A DNA stretch of 64,000 nucleotides from Acanthosepion lycidas (Eukaryota > Mollusca > Cephalopoda > Sepiida > Sepiidae), in the NCBI GenBank assembly GCA_963932145.1, contig OZ010571.1, positions 152,866,098-152,930,097 on the forward strand, in the 5' to 3' direction. The notes below the pieces were generated by a model that did not search any database, was not told the origin of the DNA, and worked only from the letters and a program-made list of their open reading frames with translations. Positions 32,480 to 43,234 of this stretch are shown in pieces. Numbering within the stretch: position 1 is the stretch's first letter; the number at the start of each line of letters is the position of its first letter. The position numbers and the translations under genes were made by a program.

Positions 32480-33090
32480 TGAATATGTGTTCTAAGAAAA
32501 GTAGACAAACAACTTTACAGCTCATAACTAATGAATAAATAAATATTAAATCATTCTTATTTTCTAGAAGGAACCGAATTAGAAATTTAAAATAATGGCT
32601 GAAACGGAATTGTATTTTGAGAACAGAAAATGAATTCTAAACGGTTTCTAGAAATGCGAGTATGTAGCTGAAGGGCAAAGAGTTTCGAAGCGTGTTTGAA
32701 TAAGGACTCATAATATCTAGCATTTCTGAATTTTGAAGCAGAACGAACAATTCAAGCATTGTTCCGGAAAAGTCGACGAACATCAGAAGGGAAGACAAAA
32801 CATCTGGAAATTCAGCACCAATCTTCAAGAAAATCTGTTAGTCTTGTACATTTTTTCAAGGTCATATTATCAGTGAATAGCCATGTATTTTCGGAAAAGA
32901 TAGTGGAGGGGCTTCGTGTTACCCTTTTCAGAGCTTTTCTTCTCTTATACTATTTGTCATCCAAGGATTGAGAGCCTACTATATTTTACTGTTTAGCCCA
33001 TAGCTGAGAGAAAGGTGGTATAAAGGTTTGGCGATTCCAATTTCTACACAATATGTTACACTACTGTATATGCTGATGAGATGCACACGT
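32480..33090. other. No gene seen; SINE A scrap
   Basis: Positions 32950-33015 resemble part of family A (gtcatccaaggattgagag, ttagcccatagctgagag). The rest is unassigned. Confidence 0.5.
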
Positions 33091-33093
33091 GAG

Positions 33094-33300
33094 ATCTTCT
33101 TCTTCTTCTTCTTCTTCTTCTTCTTCTTCTTCTTCTTCTTCTTCTTCTTCTTCTTCTTCTTCTTCTTCTATGTGCAGTATCCCTACAGGAAGTGGACGAT
33201 CATTAGATTTCAAAATAAATAATTAAATATATATTTTGGATTCACACTCTCTCCTGCTCTCTCTCTCTCTCTCTCTCTCTATCAGTCTCTCTTCCTCTCT
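33094..33300. repeat. (CTT)n and (CT)n microsatellites
   Basis: About 75 bp of ctt repeat (33097-33170), then ct-rich repeat at 33245-33300. A Phe-rich frame over it is an artefact. Confidence 0.97.
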
Positions 33301-33589
33301 CGATATATTATATATATTTCAAATATTTACAAAAAAAATTCGATGCCCTCTATTCACCGTTTAACCTAATAAAATGGTCACATTTGAATTGATTCCAATT
33401 TTAGCAAATCTAAAAACGGCAAGATTTAGCCAACAAGGTATTGTCTGACATACTGACAACATCCAGTTCTTGATAATGACTGAGATAGTGAAAATTACTT
33501 GAACAAAACAGAAAAAAGAAGAATTTTGTACAGTTTATTCATAACTGCGATCAGATCATCCTATAATGAAATTGTATAAATGTAGTAAG

Positions 33590-34040
33590 AACGGCATCTC
33601 GTCTTCCCCATCGTAGTAACGTAACTTCCTTCTGCTTTTACTATAAATAATTCCATGGTCATTGGTCTGATGAGCTTGCCACATTGGGATACCTAGACTT
33701 TATGAAAACGCAATATTGATTAGCAGCTAGATTTCATCATCTTACACTTGAAGTGACTCTGTAGATGATGCAACCGTAAATTCTATGCCAATAGTTTCCT
33801 TTTTCGCTAATGGAAATCTTTTCCGGTTTCTTGCTTTCCACTCAACTTTGATCTTCAAAAAAAACAAAAAAACAAAAAAACAAAAAAACAAACAAAAAAC
33901 AAAAAAACAAAATCAATAGCTATCTTCTGTTTTCTTAATTCCTGTTTTTTCATTGTTATATCTCCTTAATAAAGTTTTCTTTTTTTAAAATTCTTTCTCA
34001 TTCGGCAAACCCTTGTGTCTTAGTGGCTTATTGCCTTGCT
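33590..34040 (+). pseudogene. LINE 3' end, second subfamily, copy 1
   Basis: Shares with 46600-46970 the sequence of a second LINE subfamily: a readable LPHRSNVTSFCFYYK, then RCNRKFYANSFLF-like and FRFLAFHSTLIFK-like text across frames, and the ending tctccttaataaagttttc with ttgtgtcttagtggcttatt. An aaaaaaacaaaaaaac tract interrupts it at 33860-33915. Inactive. Confidence 0.6.
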
Positions 34041-34338
34041 CGGGGTGAAATGATTAAAAACTTAAAAACAACAACAACGAAAACAGTCAATTTATTTTCT
34101 GCTGTTCTTTCTCTTCCTGTCTATCTGTTTCTCTCACTCTGGTACACGCACAAATTAATACATTATATTGACTATGAGGTTAACTATTTGCTGATTTGTC
34201 TGGTTAGCAAGACTTCAGCTTTTGTCTGTTTCTTTTTCTACGTTTAAGATCCTGACATATTTTTTTATAGAATATCTGGCAGTTTAACACGTCAGTTGCA
34301 AAAGTGGATATAAGAATATATCTGCATCCCTATATATA

Positions 34339-34412
34339 TTAGGTTGGTGCAAAAATAATGTAATTTTCTCACATATGTTAATATGTGAGAAAACGACATT
34401 GTTTTTGCACCA

Positions 34413-34418
<6 letters not shown>
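34339..34418. mobile_element. MADE1-like 80 bp palindromic mariner MITE, copy 1
   Basis: Exactly 80 bp between TA (34337-34338) and TA (34419-34420). Left arm ttaggttggtgcaaaaataa and right arm its inverse with one change. The centre (cacatatgttaatatgtg) is itself palindromic. Terminal sequence equals the mariner Hsmar1/MADE1-type end. Confidence 0.9.
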
Positions 34419-34465
<47 letters not shown>

Positions 34466-35178
34466 CGAATCGTAGTCATGTGCGTATACACATATACAGG
34501 CGTGAACAGCAGGTTTAATATTTGCACGTAATTTTTTTCATTCCATTAATATTGCTCCGTACGCTAAAAAGAAAATCCCTCACTCCTGTCGAGTCTCTCT
34601 CTCTTTCTCTCTGTCTCTCGCATACACACACACACATTTACATACATGTATTGACTATGAGGATAACAAATTTCTGTTACTGTCTGTCTGGTCAGCAATA
34701 TATTTATATTCATGTTTTGGGAGTTTTTCATTTTTTTTCCTTTAGGTTAGTCTAAGATAGTGGCATGTCAGTGATCATTTTTTTAAAAAGAATTTCTGGC
34801 AATTTAACAAATCAGTTAAGATTAGATTCATGTTTATCTCGAAGGTAGTGGCAATCAGAAATAGTCTTAATCGAAATTTGAATTTTGATCCCCGATTTTA
34901 TTTTATTTTCTGCGAAAAGTTAAATCACCCACGCCTTTCGATATTCTCATGGATATAATTTTTTAAAATTTTAGGCTGTTTCAAGTGCTTTGCTTTCTGA
35001 AATCAAAATTTATTCAAGAAAACCGTCTTTAATATATTTAGACGATAATTTGAAGAAATCAACCTTTTATAGCCGAAACAGTTTTGGAGTAGAAGAGCAA
35101 TTTTTCTTTTTGGGCAAGTGTCTATTGTATTAATAATTTTCGGGGATAATGATATTTAGATACAAATAATATTAGTTA
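34419..35178. other. TA array, then no gene seen
   Basis: TA array to 34463, TC and AC tracts at 34594-34636, otherwise unassigned AT-rich sequence. Confidence 0.5.
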
Positions 35179-35179
35179 A

Positions 35180-35330
35180 GCCATAACTAGGGGGAGAGAG
35201 GAGGATTCATACCTTTCCCAAAGGTATTTAGGCGTAAGTGAATGCAATGAACTCGACTGGAATTCGAACTCGGTACTGTGATTTCTCATTCCGATCTGCT
35301 ATCCCTTATACCATCTACACACTCAAAAGC
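35180..35330 (-). repeat. tRNA-derived SINE, family A, partial
   Basis: Contains agggggagagaggaggattc, ccaaaggtatttaggcgtaa, cgactggaattcgaactcgg and the inverted head end. The hairpin module is absent. Confidence 0.75.
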
Positions 35331-35419
35331 GCCTGGTTGACAACTCTGAAAATACATTCAATTTGCAGCATGTTAATATCTTGAGAATCAATTTATATTT
35401 TCGTAAACCTATATAACGC

Positions 35420-36470
35420 TCAGCATATGGCATTTTTTATGCAATGATCAGCATATGGCCTTATTTAAGTAATGGTCAGTGTAGGCCATTTTTATGCAAT
35501 GATAAGCATATGGCCTTATTTAAGTAATGGTCAGTGTAGGCCATTTTTATGCAATGATCAGCATATGGCCTTATTTAAGTAATGGTCAGTGTAGGCCATT
35601 TTTATGCAATGATCAGCATATGGCCTTATTTAAGTAATGGTTAGTGTAGGCCATTTTTATGCAATGCTCAGCATATGGCCATATTTAAGTAATGGTTAGT
35701 GTAGGCCATTTTTATGTAATACTCAGCATATGGCCTTATTTAAGTAATGGTCAGTGTAGGCCATTTTTATGCAATGATCAGCATATGGCCTTATTTAAGT
35801 AATGGTCAGTGTAGGCCATTTTTATGCAATGATCAGTATATGGCCTTATTTAAGTAATGGTCAGTGTAGGCCATTTTTATGCAATGATCAGCATATGGCC
35901 TTATTTAAGTAATGGTCAGTGTAGGCCATTTTTATGCAATGATCAGCATATGGCCTTATTTAAGTAATGGTCAGTGTAGGCCATTTTTATGCAATGATAA
36001 GCATATGGTCTTATTTAAGTAATGCTTAGTGTAGGCCATTTTTATGCAATGATAAGCATATGGCCTTATTTAAGTAATGGTCAGTGTAGGCCATTTTTAT
36101 GCAATGATCAGCATATGGCCTTATTTAAGTAATGGTTAGTGTAGGCCATTTTTATGCAATGATCAGCATATGGCCTTATTTAAGTAATGGTCAGTGTAGG
36201 CCATTTTTATGCAATGATCAGCATATGGCCTTATTTAAGTAATGGTCAGTGTAGGCCATTTTTATGCAATGATCAGCATATGGCCTTATTCAAGTAATGG
36301 TCAGTGTAGGCCATTTTTATGCAATAATCAGCATATGGCCTTATTTAAGTAATGGTCAGTGTAGGCCATTTTTATGCAATGCTCAGCATATGGCCTTATT
36401 TAAGTAATGGTCAATGTAGCCAATTTTCATGCAATGGTCAGCATATGGGTTTTTTATGTAAACCTCAGCA
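35420..36470. repeat. 55 bp satellite array
   Basis: About 18 full units and partial edges of a 55 bp repeat (gcatatggccttatttaagt, aatggtcagtgtaggccatt, tttatgcaatgatca). Period is exactly 55 throughout. Unit variants are recurrent single changes: ggttagt for ggtcagt, gataagc for gatcagc, ctcagc for atcagc. The first unit and last unit are diverged, as expected at array edges. Not a CRISPR: there are no spacers. The unit has CATATG, TGATCA and tatgcaat motifs. Confidence 0.97.
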
Positions 36471-36474
36471 TAAG

Positions 36475-37290
36475 AAATATAATTAATGCTCCTCATATGG
36501 AACTTTTTATATATTGGTCAGTATATGGATTTTCAAGGCGCAAGTACAATGGCATGGCTATTTCATCCGCCTGGAGCAACATTGCATTTCCAGATACCTG
36601 TTTGCAGACAGCTGCTATATGGCAGGATGCATCAAATCTGAACAAAGAGACGGTACCTAAATGCAAGCAAAATAAACCTCCACTGGTGCAAGATCAGACC
36701 AAAGGAGCTAAAACGGTGCACTGATCGAGTTGACGTGTTATCGTTCAACATGCATCTTCGAAATTTGAAGAAGCCTGTTATCAAAGTCTCATAACTCAAG
36801 AACAGTGCTTCCATGAAATTTTGGCAGTGATCAAAAACACCGATTCCTAGTGTCTTCTCTTGTCCAGACTCAATGCATCCAGGATCGAGTTGTGGATTCA
36901 CCTCCGGATCCATTGATGAATTGTAAACTAAAATTCTTCTTTGGACACGAACGACAACAATCAACCAAACAAATATTTTACATAATGGGAAAAATCATCT
37001 TATTGACTTTTTTAACGCATGTGGGACAGAGTAGAGAGAGAAATATAATTTCATTGGGTCATGGTGTGCATTTTTATTGCGTTTATTGCATAGATTATCA
37101 AACAAAACATGATTTTTTTAAAAAAATCTGCTGTGGTCTGTTAGGGGCCAGAAAGAAAGACACGGAAGAAGAAGGTAGGTTGAAGAAGTGTATTGAAATA
37201 ATAGAACATATATACAAAAGTGTCCGACCGAACTGTCAGTTAACACTGCGTCCCAACTGCCTCTATATTTAACAGTCCCCCAACGCGGGA
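36475..37290. other. No gene seen
   Basis: Relatively less AT-rich. A frame from the array edge to 36721 and one at 36850-37269 are open but have no recognisable domain. Unassigned. Confidence 0.45.
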
Positions 37291-37294
37291 TGTA

Positions 37295-37540
37295 TGTGGC
37301 ACAAGGCCGAGTTTACCGTGGGTTCTCCGAGCCCGTAGCCTCGGACAAAAATATCCCACAGAACCCGCATAAACGGGTTTGGGTCTGTCTACATCCCTAG
37401 ACGAAACTCTGCACTTCTGCATAGCTTCGGCCGGGTTCATCTCTGCCTAAGCAGAGAGTTCGACTGAAGTCGCACACAGTCAGAGACGACGTCCCGACTG
37501 TCTCGCCTGAGGAAGTCTCGCAGGTTAGTATTTATGAAGG
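37295..37540 (+). mobile_element. Candidate solo LTR, family F, copy 2
   Basis: Starts tgtggcacaaggccgagttt, contains a cataaacgggtttggg TATA-like stretch, actctgcacttctgcat and gcagagagttcgactg, the same order as the minus-strand copy at 16505-16721. GC content is much higher than the surroundings. Right boundary near tctcgcaggttagta is approximate. Confidence 0.5.
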
Positions 37541-37544
37541 ATGG

Positions 37545-37976
37545 TGTTCATTCTAATGTAGATAGGTCACCATAACAAAATCAATTATGTGTAAAGCTGT
37601 TTTAATCTTTTTTTGCTGTTTTAATCTTGTTTTGCTTCCAGGCGAGCGACTACTGTCGAGTAGTAATAGTTTATGGCCAAATTATTTGCTACTGCTGATA
37701 ATGATCATGCTATTCTTGCAATTCTCTGAGAATATTATTAAATATATTTGTGATATGTAGACATTTTAATAACAGTCATATACTCTTAATTCTGGTAATC
37801 TTATTTTAGATTGTGAATTATAGAAGGAAAGCGTCTCTTGATATTTGAACTCGTGTTTGGTAATATTAGGTTACCTTTCTTTCCTCTTCCACAATTAATT
37901 TGAATTGCGCTTGGTCAATAAAAAGAGATCCGTCTTAGATAGCTCAATCTTTTGATAGACGTCGATAAGACAAGAT
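37545..37976. other. No gene seen
   Basis: AT-rich; a short duplicated ttttaatctt block at about 37600-37630. Otherwise unassigned. Confidence 0.5.
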
Positions 37977-37977
37977 A

Positions 37978-38057
37978 TTAGGTTGGTGCAAAAATAATAT
38001 CTTTTTTTGACGTTAAAAAATACGTCAAAAAACGATATTATTTTTGCACCAACCTAA
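37978..38057. mobile_element. MADE1-like 80 bp palindromic mariner MITE, copy 2
   Basis: Exactly 80 bp between TA (37976-37977) and TA (38058-38059). Arms: ttaggttggtgcaaaaataa and its perfect inverse. Centre tgacgttaaaaaatacgtca. The inner sequence differs from copy 1 while the outer 20 bp are the same, so they may be separate MITE lineages. Confidence 0.92.
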
Positions 38058-38059
38058 TA

Positions 38060-38668
38060 TCTTCTAGACAGCTTCTGGCAATACGTGCTGGACTTATGAG
38101 TAAAGACAATTTTCCTAACATCTATATTTCCTTTACTGAGCTAGAGAGAAGGAATGTAATACATTTCTATCCTTTAATAACATGTTTTATGTCTAGAAAA
38201 TTAAAAAAAAAGAATTGTAGATTCTCCCGGCTTCTCTCTACTCTTCTTTATTTTTGATTAGAATCGCTTGGATGCTTGCAAAGGCTAGATGGGCTACATA
38301 ATATCATAGGTATTAATAATATAGGTATTATATTAGGTAATCCAAAAGCAATTATGAATTTTGTTGCTGTCCTCAACGGTTTATTTTTTATCTTTAAATG
38401 TCAAGTTTCGAGTTGAATTTTGCAAGTTAACTTCAGGAGATGAATATAGGATTTGGGATGAAACTAATCTGGTATTTAAACTTTAAATGTTTCGAACAAA
38501 CCTGCCAAGTAGAAGTTGAGTGAAAATTCCGATTAGTTGAGATATCTGTAAGAGTATATCTCTTATTCAGTCAACGACTGGTTGTAATTTAGACAATTTC
38601 TTAATTATAAATAATTTAGACAATTTCTTAATTATCGGTAAACATAACTATTTTCGATGAAAATATAC
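38060..38668. other. No gene seen
   Basis: AT-rich sequence with a duplicated tttagacaatttcttaatta block (about 38590-38635). Unassigned. Confidence 0.5.
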
Positions 38669-38669
38669 G

Positions 38670-39085
38670 TTAGGTTGGTTTGATTTGTTTTACAGCATAT
38701 CGACCTCAATAGGTTATTTAATGCCGACAAATTTTTTATTGCTGAAAATATTTTCTTTTAAAATAAACTATAGTTGGTAATATCTTTTCCTAAAAATGTA
38801 TTACTGGTAATTTTTTTACAAAGTATTTCTGGTATATATTAAAACCTATTTTTACACTTTCATTGTGTTTTGAACCCAGTTTGGGTGTCAAATATTTGCC
38901 CATAGCTGGGACCCTAACAGATGCTACCACCCCGGGTCAGGATGAACCTAGGAAGAACAGCAATTAAGAGATGGTTCCATGCTCCTCAAAACCTCCTGAT
39001 CAGAAACCTTGCTGTTGAGTGTAGTTTATCGTCTTATCCAGAACGCGGATGTAGTTTACCGTCATACCTAGGATGGAAAATATAC
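38670..39085 (+). repeat. Dispersed repeat, family C, copy 3
   Basis: ttggtttgatttgttttaca, cctcaataggttatttaatg, then attgctg-containing interior, gcccatagctgggaccctaa and agatgctaccaccccgggtc. The tgtagttta-ccgtc block is duplicated near the right end. Confidence 0.8.
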
Positions 39086-39089
39086 GAAC

Positions 39090-39645
39090 AAAATAAGAAA
39101 AAACAACTTCTTATAACGAAATTTGATCATGGCATATAGTAAGTCTGATTAAACTATTAGAGAACTCCTTTTGTTGAGAAATAACATCGCAGACAATACG
39201 TTCCTTAATGTGTTTCCCGTGAATTTATTTATACTAAATCTGGCTTACAGAAGAATATGATCATTACGGCGTGCGATAGTGGCAAACTGTTTTGGGAAGC
39301 GAACCCATTGACTTATTCTCTCTTTAAACACTTCTTTAATGGAGTTATGCAGCTTGAACTACATGCCTTTTTGGGGGAGAGGGGTTGATATACTCGTAAA
39401 AGATCCGAAACGACCATAAGGCATGAATTCTTATTCTCTCTTGGATAACGGTAGGTTACATGATATGAAATAAAGTCTTCGAGGTGCTGGTGTCGTAGCG
39501 TGCGGATTCTATTCAGACACGTTCCAAAGTTGTCCGTCATTATGTGCAAAGAACAGAGGAAAATGATGAGGTCCTGCATCATCTCCCTTGTATACACAAT
39601 AGCGTTAAATGTGGCGAGCGCGAAGAGTAGTGGAGTACATTTTAT
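39090..39645. other. No gene seen
   Basis: Includes a minus-strand open frame to 39684 without a recognisable domain. Probably LINE flank or unique sequence. Confidence 0.45.
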
Positions 39646-39649
39646 ACTA

Positions 39650-40130
39650 TTATTCGCACAACACAAATCCCAAGAGCCACTCAAGGTAGATGGTTACTAA
39701 AAGAGGTTTTTGTAAGAGCGTAAAGGAAGGAAACAAGAAGTGCATATTATGAGGATAGGTCGGATAGATAACGGTTGACTCTAGACTTGAAAGGTAACAA
39801 GGTAACAATTCTTGGGAAGAAGATTCACAAGGTAACAATTCTTGGGAAGAAGATTTCTGTGTGGAACTTCCTTCTTACCAATGGAATACGAAGGAATTAC
39901 AATGGATTGACCCTGTGTACGCGGTATGGTAAGAACTAAGAAATATAGCTGGTCTGAACATCTGTCATTAAAATAGCGATGGAATAGCAGTTAAGTCTGG
40001 TAACGTTTCGTTTGGAGGAAAGAGGTTGTAGAGCGGAAAGCAATTCACCCAATTCAGGCCGCATAAAACGGTTTTAAACTCTGTCAAGACTGGAAAGTAA
40101 GGTGCCAGTCTAGTGCTCCAAGAATCAGTT
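39650..40130 (-). pseudogene. LINE 3' end (Jockey/CR1-like), copy 3
   Basis: On the reverse strand: NETLPDLTAIPS, then an FRPAIFLSSY-type block, FPSYSIGKKEVP in one frame, and FFPRIVTL-like text, followed by FKSRVNRYLSDLSS-like text across frames. A 39 bp block (tcacaaggtaacaattcttg, ggaagaagat) is duplicated in tandem at about 39789-39855. 5'-truncated and inactive. Confidence 0.65.
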
Positions 40131-40134
40131 TCAT

Positions 40135-41161
40135 GTCACCAGCACACTGTGGAGGTTGAATAATTATCTGGAACAAACCATCATTACCAGAAAACATGGC
40201 GAACCTAACGGTATACTGAATGACCAGCAACAAGATTTATGTGTGTTAAACGTGCCAAAATAAACTCCAATTTGAATAGCGAACCTTAAGACACCCCTCC
40301 CTGCAGAAAAAACAAAAACAAAGCACTGCCCGCTATTAAAGAGCCGCAATCAGCTTTTGTAACAGCTTGCCGACTGTCGGAATGTACAGCTTCAGGCAGC
40401 CTCCTCCAAAAAGCAACTCGACCGTCGGCCAGAAAGTTCTGGAAACGTGTCTCTTTTGACCAGGTAATACAGTGCCAGTTTTCACCTGTCTAATGACAAT
40501 ATCCTCTGATCCAGGTGTAATAACTTTATGATTGTATTAAAAATTACAGCATTAATTCTCGTCGATTACGACACTCCATATAATACAGTACACTAAGATG
40601 ACTGATTGATTGAATAGTAGCAGTTTTTAATTCAGATATGATTTCATGCAATTTTGCTTTTTATTGAGTGGTTAGTATCCTTGTCAGTAGCCAACGTTTC
40701 CGTTCAAGAGGTCCTACCTTGAAAATCAACATTACCGATATCGAGTTGGCTGAAAACTAACGTGCCACATGAATTCATGATATGCATCAAAATATTTTTG
40801 ATAGCAATTAAAAGCATGTAACGCTCGTTTAATTCGAGGCTTGGATGTAGTGTTTCATGCAATTTCCTCCAAGCATATAAATAATAATAATGATGATGAA
40901 GACGATATATGTCATTCCTGTTATAGGATTACAAGCAAGTCGTAAAAAAAAACGTCATTTCTGAAGTGCAGTGGGTTTGCCGATTCTAGGAAATAAAATA
41001 AATAAACAACCGAACTTTATATACGAAAGTTATGTACCATAACACGGCACACCCAATGAGACAAAATTGCTCATTTGATAGGAAAGAAATAAGAAGACAT
41101 TTTTGTATTGACCTTCCTGGCTCTCGTGCATCTAGTAAAGTTTATACTTTTCTTAGGGGAC

Positions 41162-41222
<61 letters not shown>

Positions 41223-41955
41223 TTTACAATTGGAATTAAGATACCTTTAGTATAAATAATAAGACATTTTTGAGTTGACCTAACTGGCGAAAATTTAGGA
41301 ATAACCAATCTTGAAATTTACGCATCTTTATAAGCATGTTCATTCGCAGAATTAATTACTATGGAAACGTCTGTGCGACCATTTTGGTAAGGAGCCTAAG
41401 AGAAAATTTTTATCCACATATCAGTCACCTTCGGAAAGAGGTCAAGTCGAGGTAGGTGGGGGTATCCATTTCAAAACGAATGATGCCATTCATGTGCGCA
41501 CATCCTCTGGTCAGTCACAGCGAAAGATAGCTTTTGGCACCATAACATGTCGTTAAGTCTCTAGAGAATTTTGTTTTATTTTTATTTATCCTTCTATTTT
41601 TTATTTTTTTATTTTATTTTTTCTAAAGGGCTGTTTCGTACTTAAAAGCGTCGCACTGAACTACAATTTGTTTTTTTTTTTGACGACTTCATAAAGCGTT
41701 TTTCTATCTTATGATTGGGTTAAGCTTTTAAACTTTTTATTAAACTATGAAATTTAATTTAAAAAAAAAAAATTTTTATGCTAAATATTTAATGCGAAAA
41801 TTTGTTGATTCAATCATAGGTATTTTGTTGTTATATATTTATGTTTATTTCTTTCATTAAATGTAATGGAAAAGGAAAATTGTGTAAGTATTTTATTCAG
41901 TCAAATTAAAATTTGCCTTGTCCGTCACATTGAATGAAATATATTTAAAAAGCAA
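40135..41955. other. No gene seen; one TA array
   Basis: TA array at 41166-41221; poly-T and poly-A runs near 41580-41770. Nothing coding recognised in this 1.8 kb. Confidence 0.5.
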
Positions 41956-41959
41956 GATT

Positions 41960-42430
41960 CTTGCTACTATATATGATCGGCTTCCTGAGACGATCTAGTA
42001 TGTACCTGACCTCTTATGTTAACCTCTACCTTTTCAAGAGCCACATCAGGCCGAAAATGGAGTACTGTTGTCATATTAGGGCGGGAACTGCCCAGCCTTC
42101 ACTTTCTAGTCTCGATAGGGATTTAAAAACGCCTACGAATCCTTTTCGGTGATATTTCCAACTTCTCTCTCTCTCTCTCTTTCTCACAGGCGGAATGTGG
42201 GAAGCTTCTCGTTACTCTATCGCTACTTCCACGGAAAGTGCCCGGACGAACTTCATCTCTTGATTCGGCAAGGGTCTGCTATGTCACTTAGATTGTATCA
42301 AAACTATTCATTCCCTACGGATTTCTTTAGTGAGCAGACATTTTCACTCGAACAGCAGCTTCCGCGAACAATTCTTCTGTTGAGGATGCGTCTCTAAACA
42401 GCCGCTTAGCGTAACCCTCTACCGCGAATC
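41960..42430 (+). pseudogene. LINE 3' end (Jockey/CR1-like), copy 4
   Basis: Starts slightly upstream of the other copies: YLFKSHIRPKMEYCCHIRAG, SLSSLDRDLK, then LSLSHRRNVGSFSLLYRYFH and GKCPDELHLLIRQG. Later text decays (DFFSEQTFSLEQQLPRT). The KSHIRPKMEYCCH block is the post-YxDD thumb region of the polymerase. Two frames, stops at the joins. Confidence 0.8.
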
Positions 42431-42588
42431 GCTCCTGGGCCTTGTACAGGGTGAACCTTACTTGTTTCACGGTGATGCTTAAACTCATCGGTTCCATTGT
42501 TCGAGGCTATTTTATATATAAATGAGCCCTAGCTAGAGGAGTAGTTTCAGGCAGCCGTATAAAAAAACAAAAAAAACACTCATGACTA

Positions 42589-42942
42589 CAAGGTGTCCAG
42601 TAAAAAAGCGGTAATTTCAGAAATAAATTCATGTAGCTATAATGATTCATACACAAGCTGAATACTCATCGTTGATGTTCGAAATGTCTGCTTAAATGTA
42701 ATCGTGTTAACCAGGAGGCAGTAGCTTTGCAGATAGCGTCAAGAGGAATTTCATTTCGAGCTTCAGTTAAGCTCCACTTGAATGAATCAATACCAACGAT
42801 GTCACGACGACGGTTTTGCAAGTAAGTTAGGAGTATAATCCAGATGCAGTCATCCATAAAATTCAGATCTGGGCTGAGATGGACCAATTAGAGCTGGTGT
42901 ATTTTCTCGAATAACTTTGCCGCTTTTTTACTGGACATCCTG
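42589..42942 (-). mobile_element. Mariner-derived MITE with transposase tail, 354 bp
   Basis: TA on both sides (42587-42588, 42943-42944). Ends caaggtgtccagtaaaaaag and the inverse of caggatgtccagtaaaaaag. The minus strand keeps a transposase C-terminus: VHLSPDLNFMDDCIW with the third catalytic Asp region, then FKWSLTEARNEIPLDAICKA and LHLSRHFEHQR to the stop. Rest of the gene is deleted. Confidence 0.85.
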
Positions 42943-42944
42943 TA

Positions 42945-43185
42945 GTCATTGAAAAATAAAAACTCCAAATAAATATTTTATTTGTTCATTTTTTTTCCAT
43001 CTCAGTCAGTGGCTACCTGACTCATAAAGTGGTGTAACTTTAATTGATGGTTAGTGTTCTAAGGTTAAGAAAAATATTCCTTCCAACCAAACGTTAAGAT
43101 TCCCACTTATATTAGGAAGATAAAAAATAAAAAAAATAAAAGTGCATTAATATGTATAATCTTCTTGTATCCTTCTTCCCCCCAC

Positions 43186-43234
<49 letters not shown>

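Noticed and set aside
35420..36470. Possible CRISPR array
   Set aside because: The 55 bp units are contiguous with no variable spacers, in a eukaryotic repeat context. It is a satellite.
36407..36724. 105-codon frame starting in the satellite
   Set aside because: The first part is translated satellite, and the rest has no recognisable domain or homologue in the window.
39313..39684. 123-codon minus-strand frame
   Set aside because: It crosses the 3' end of a LINE copy into flanking sequence and has no recognisable domain.
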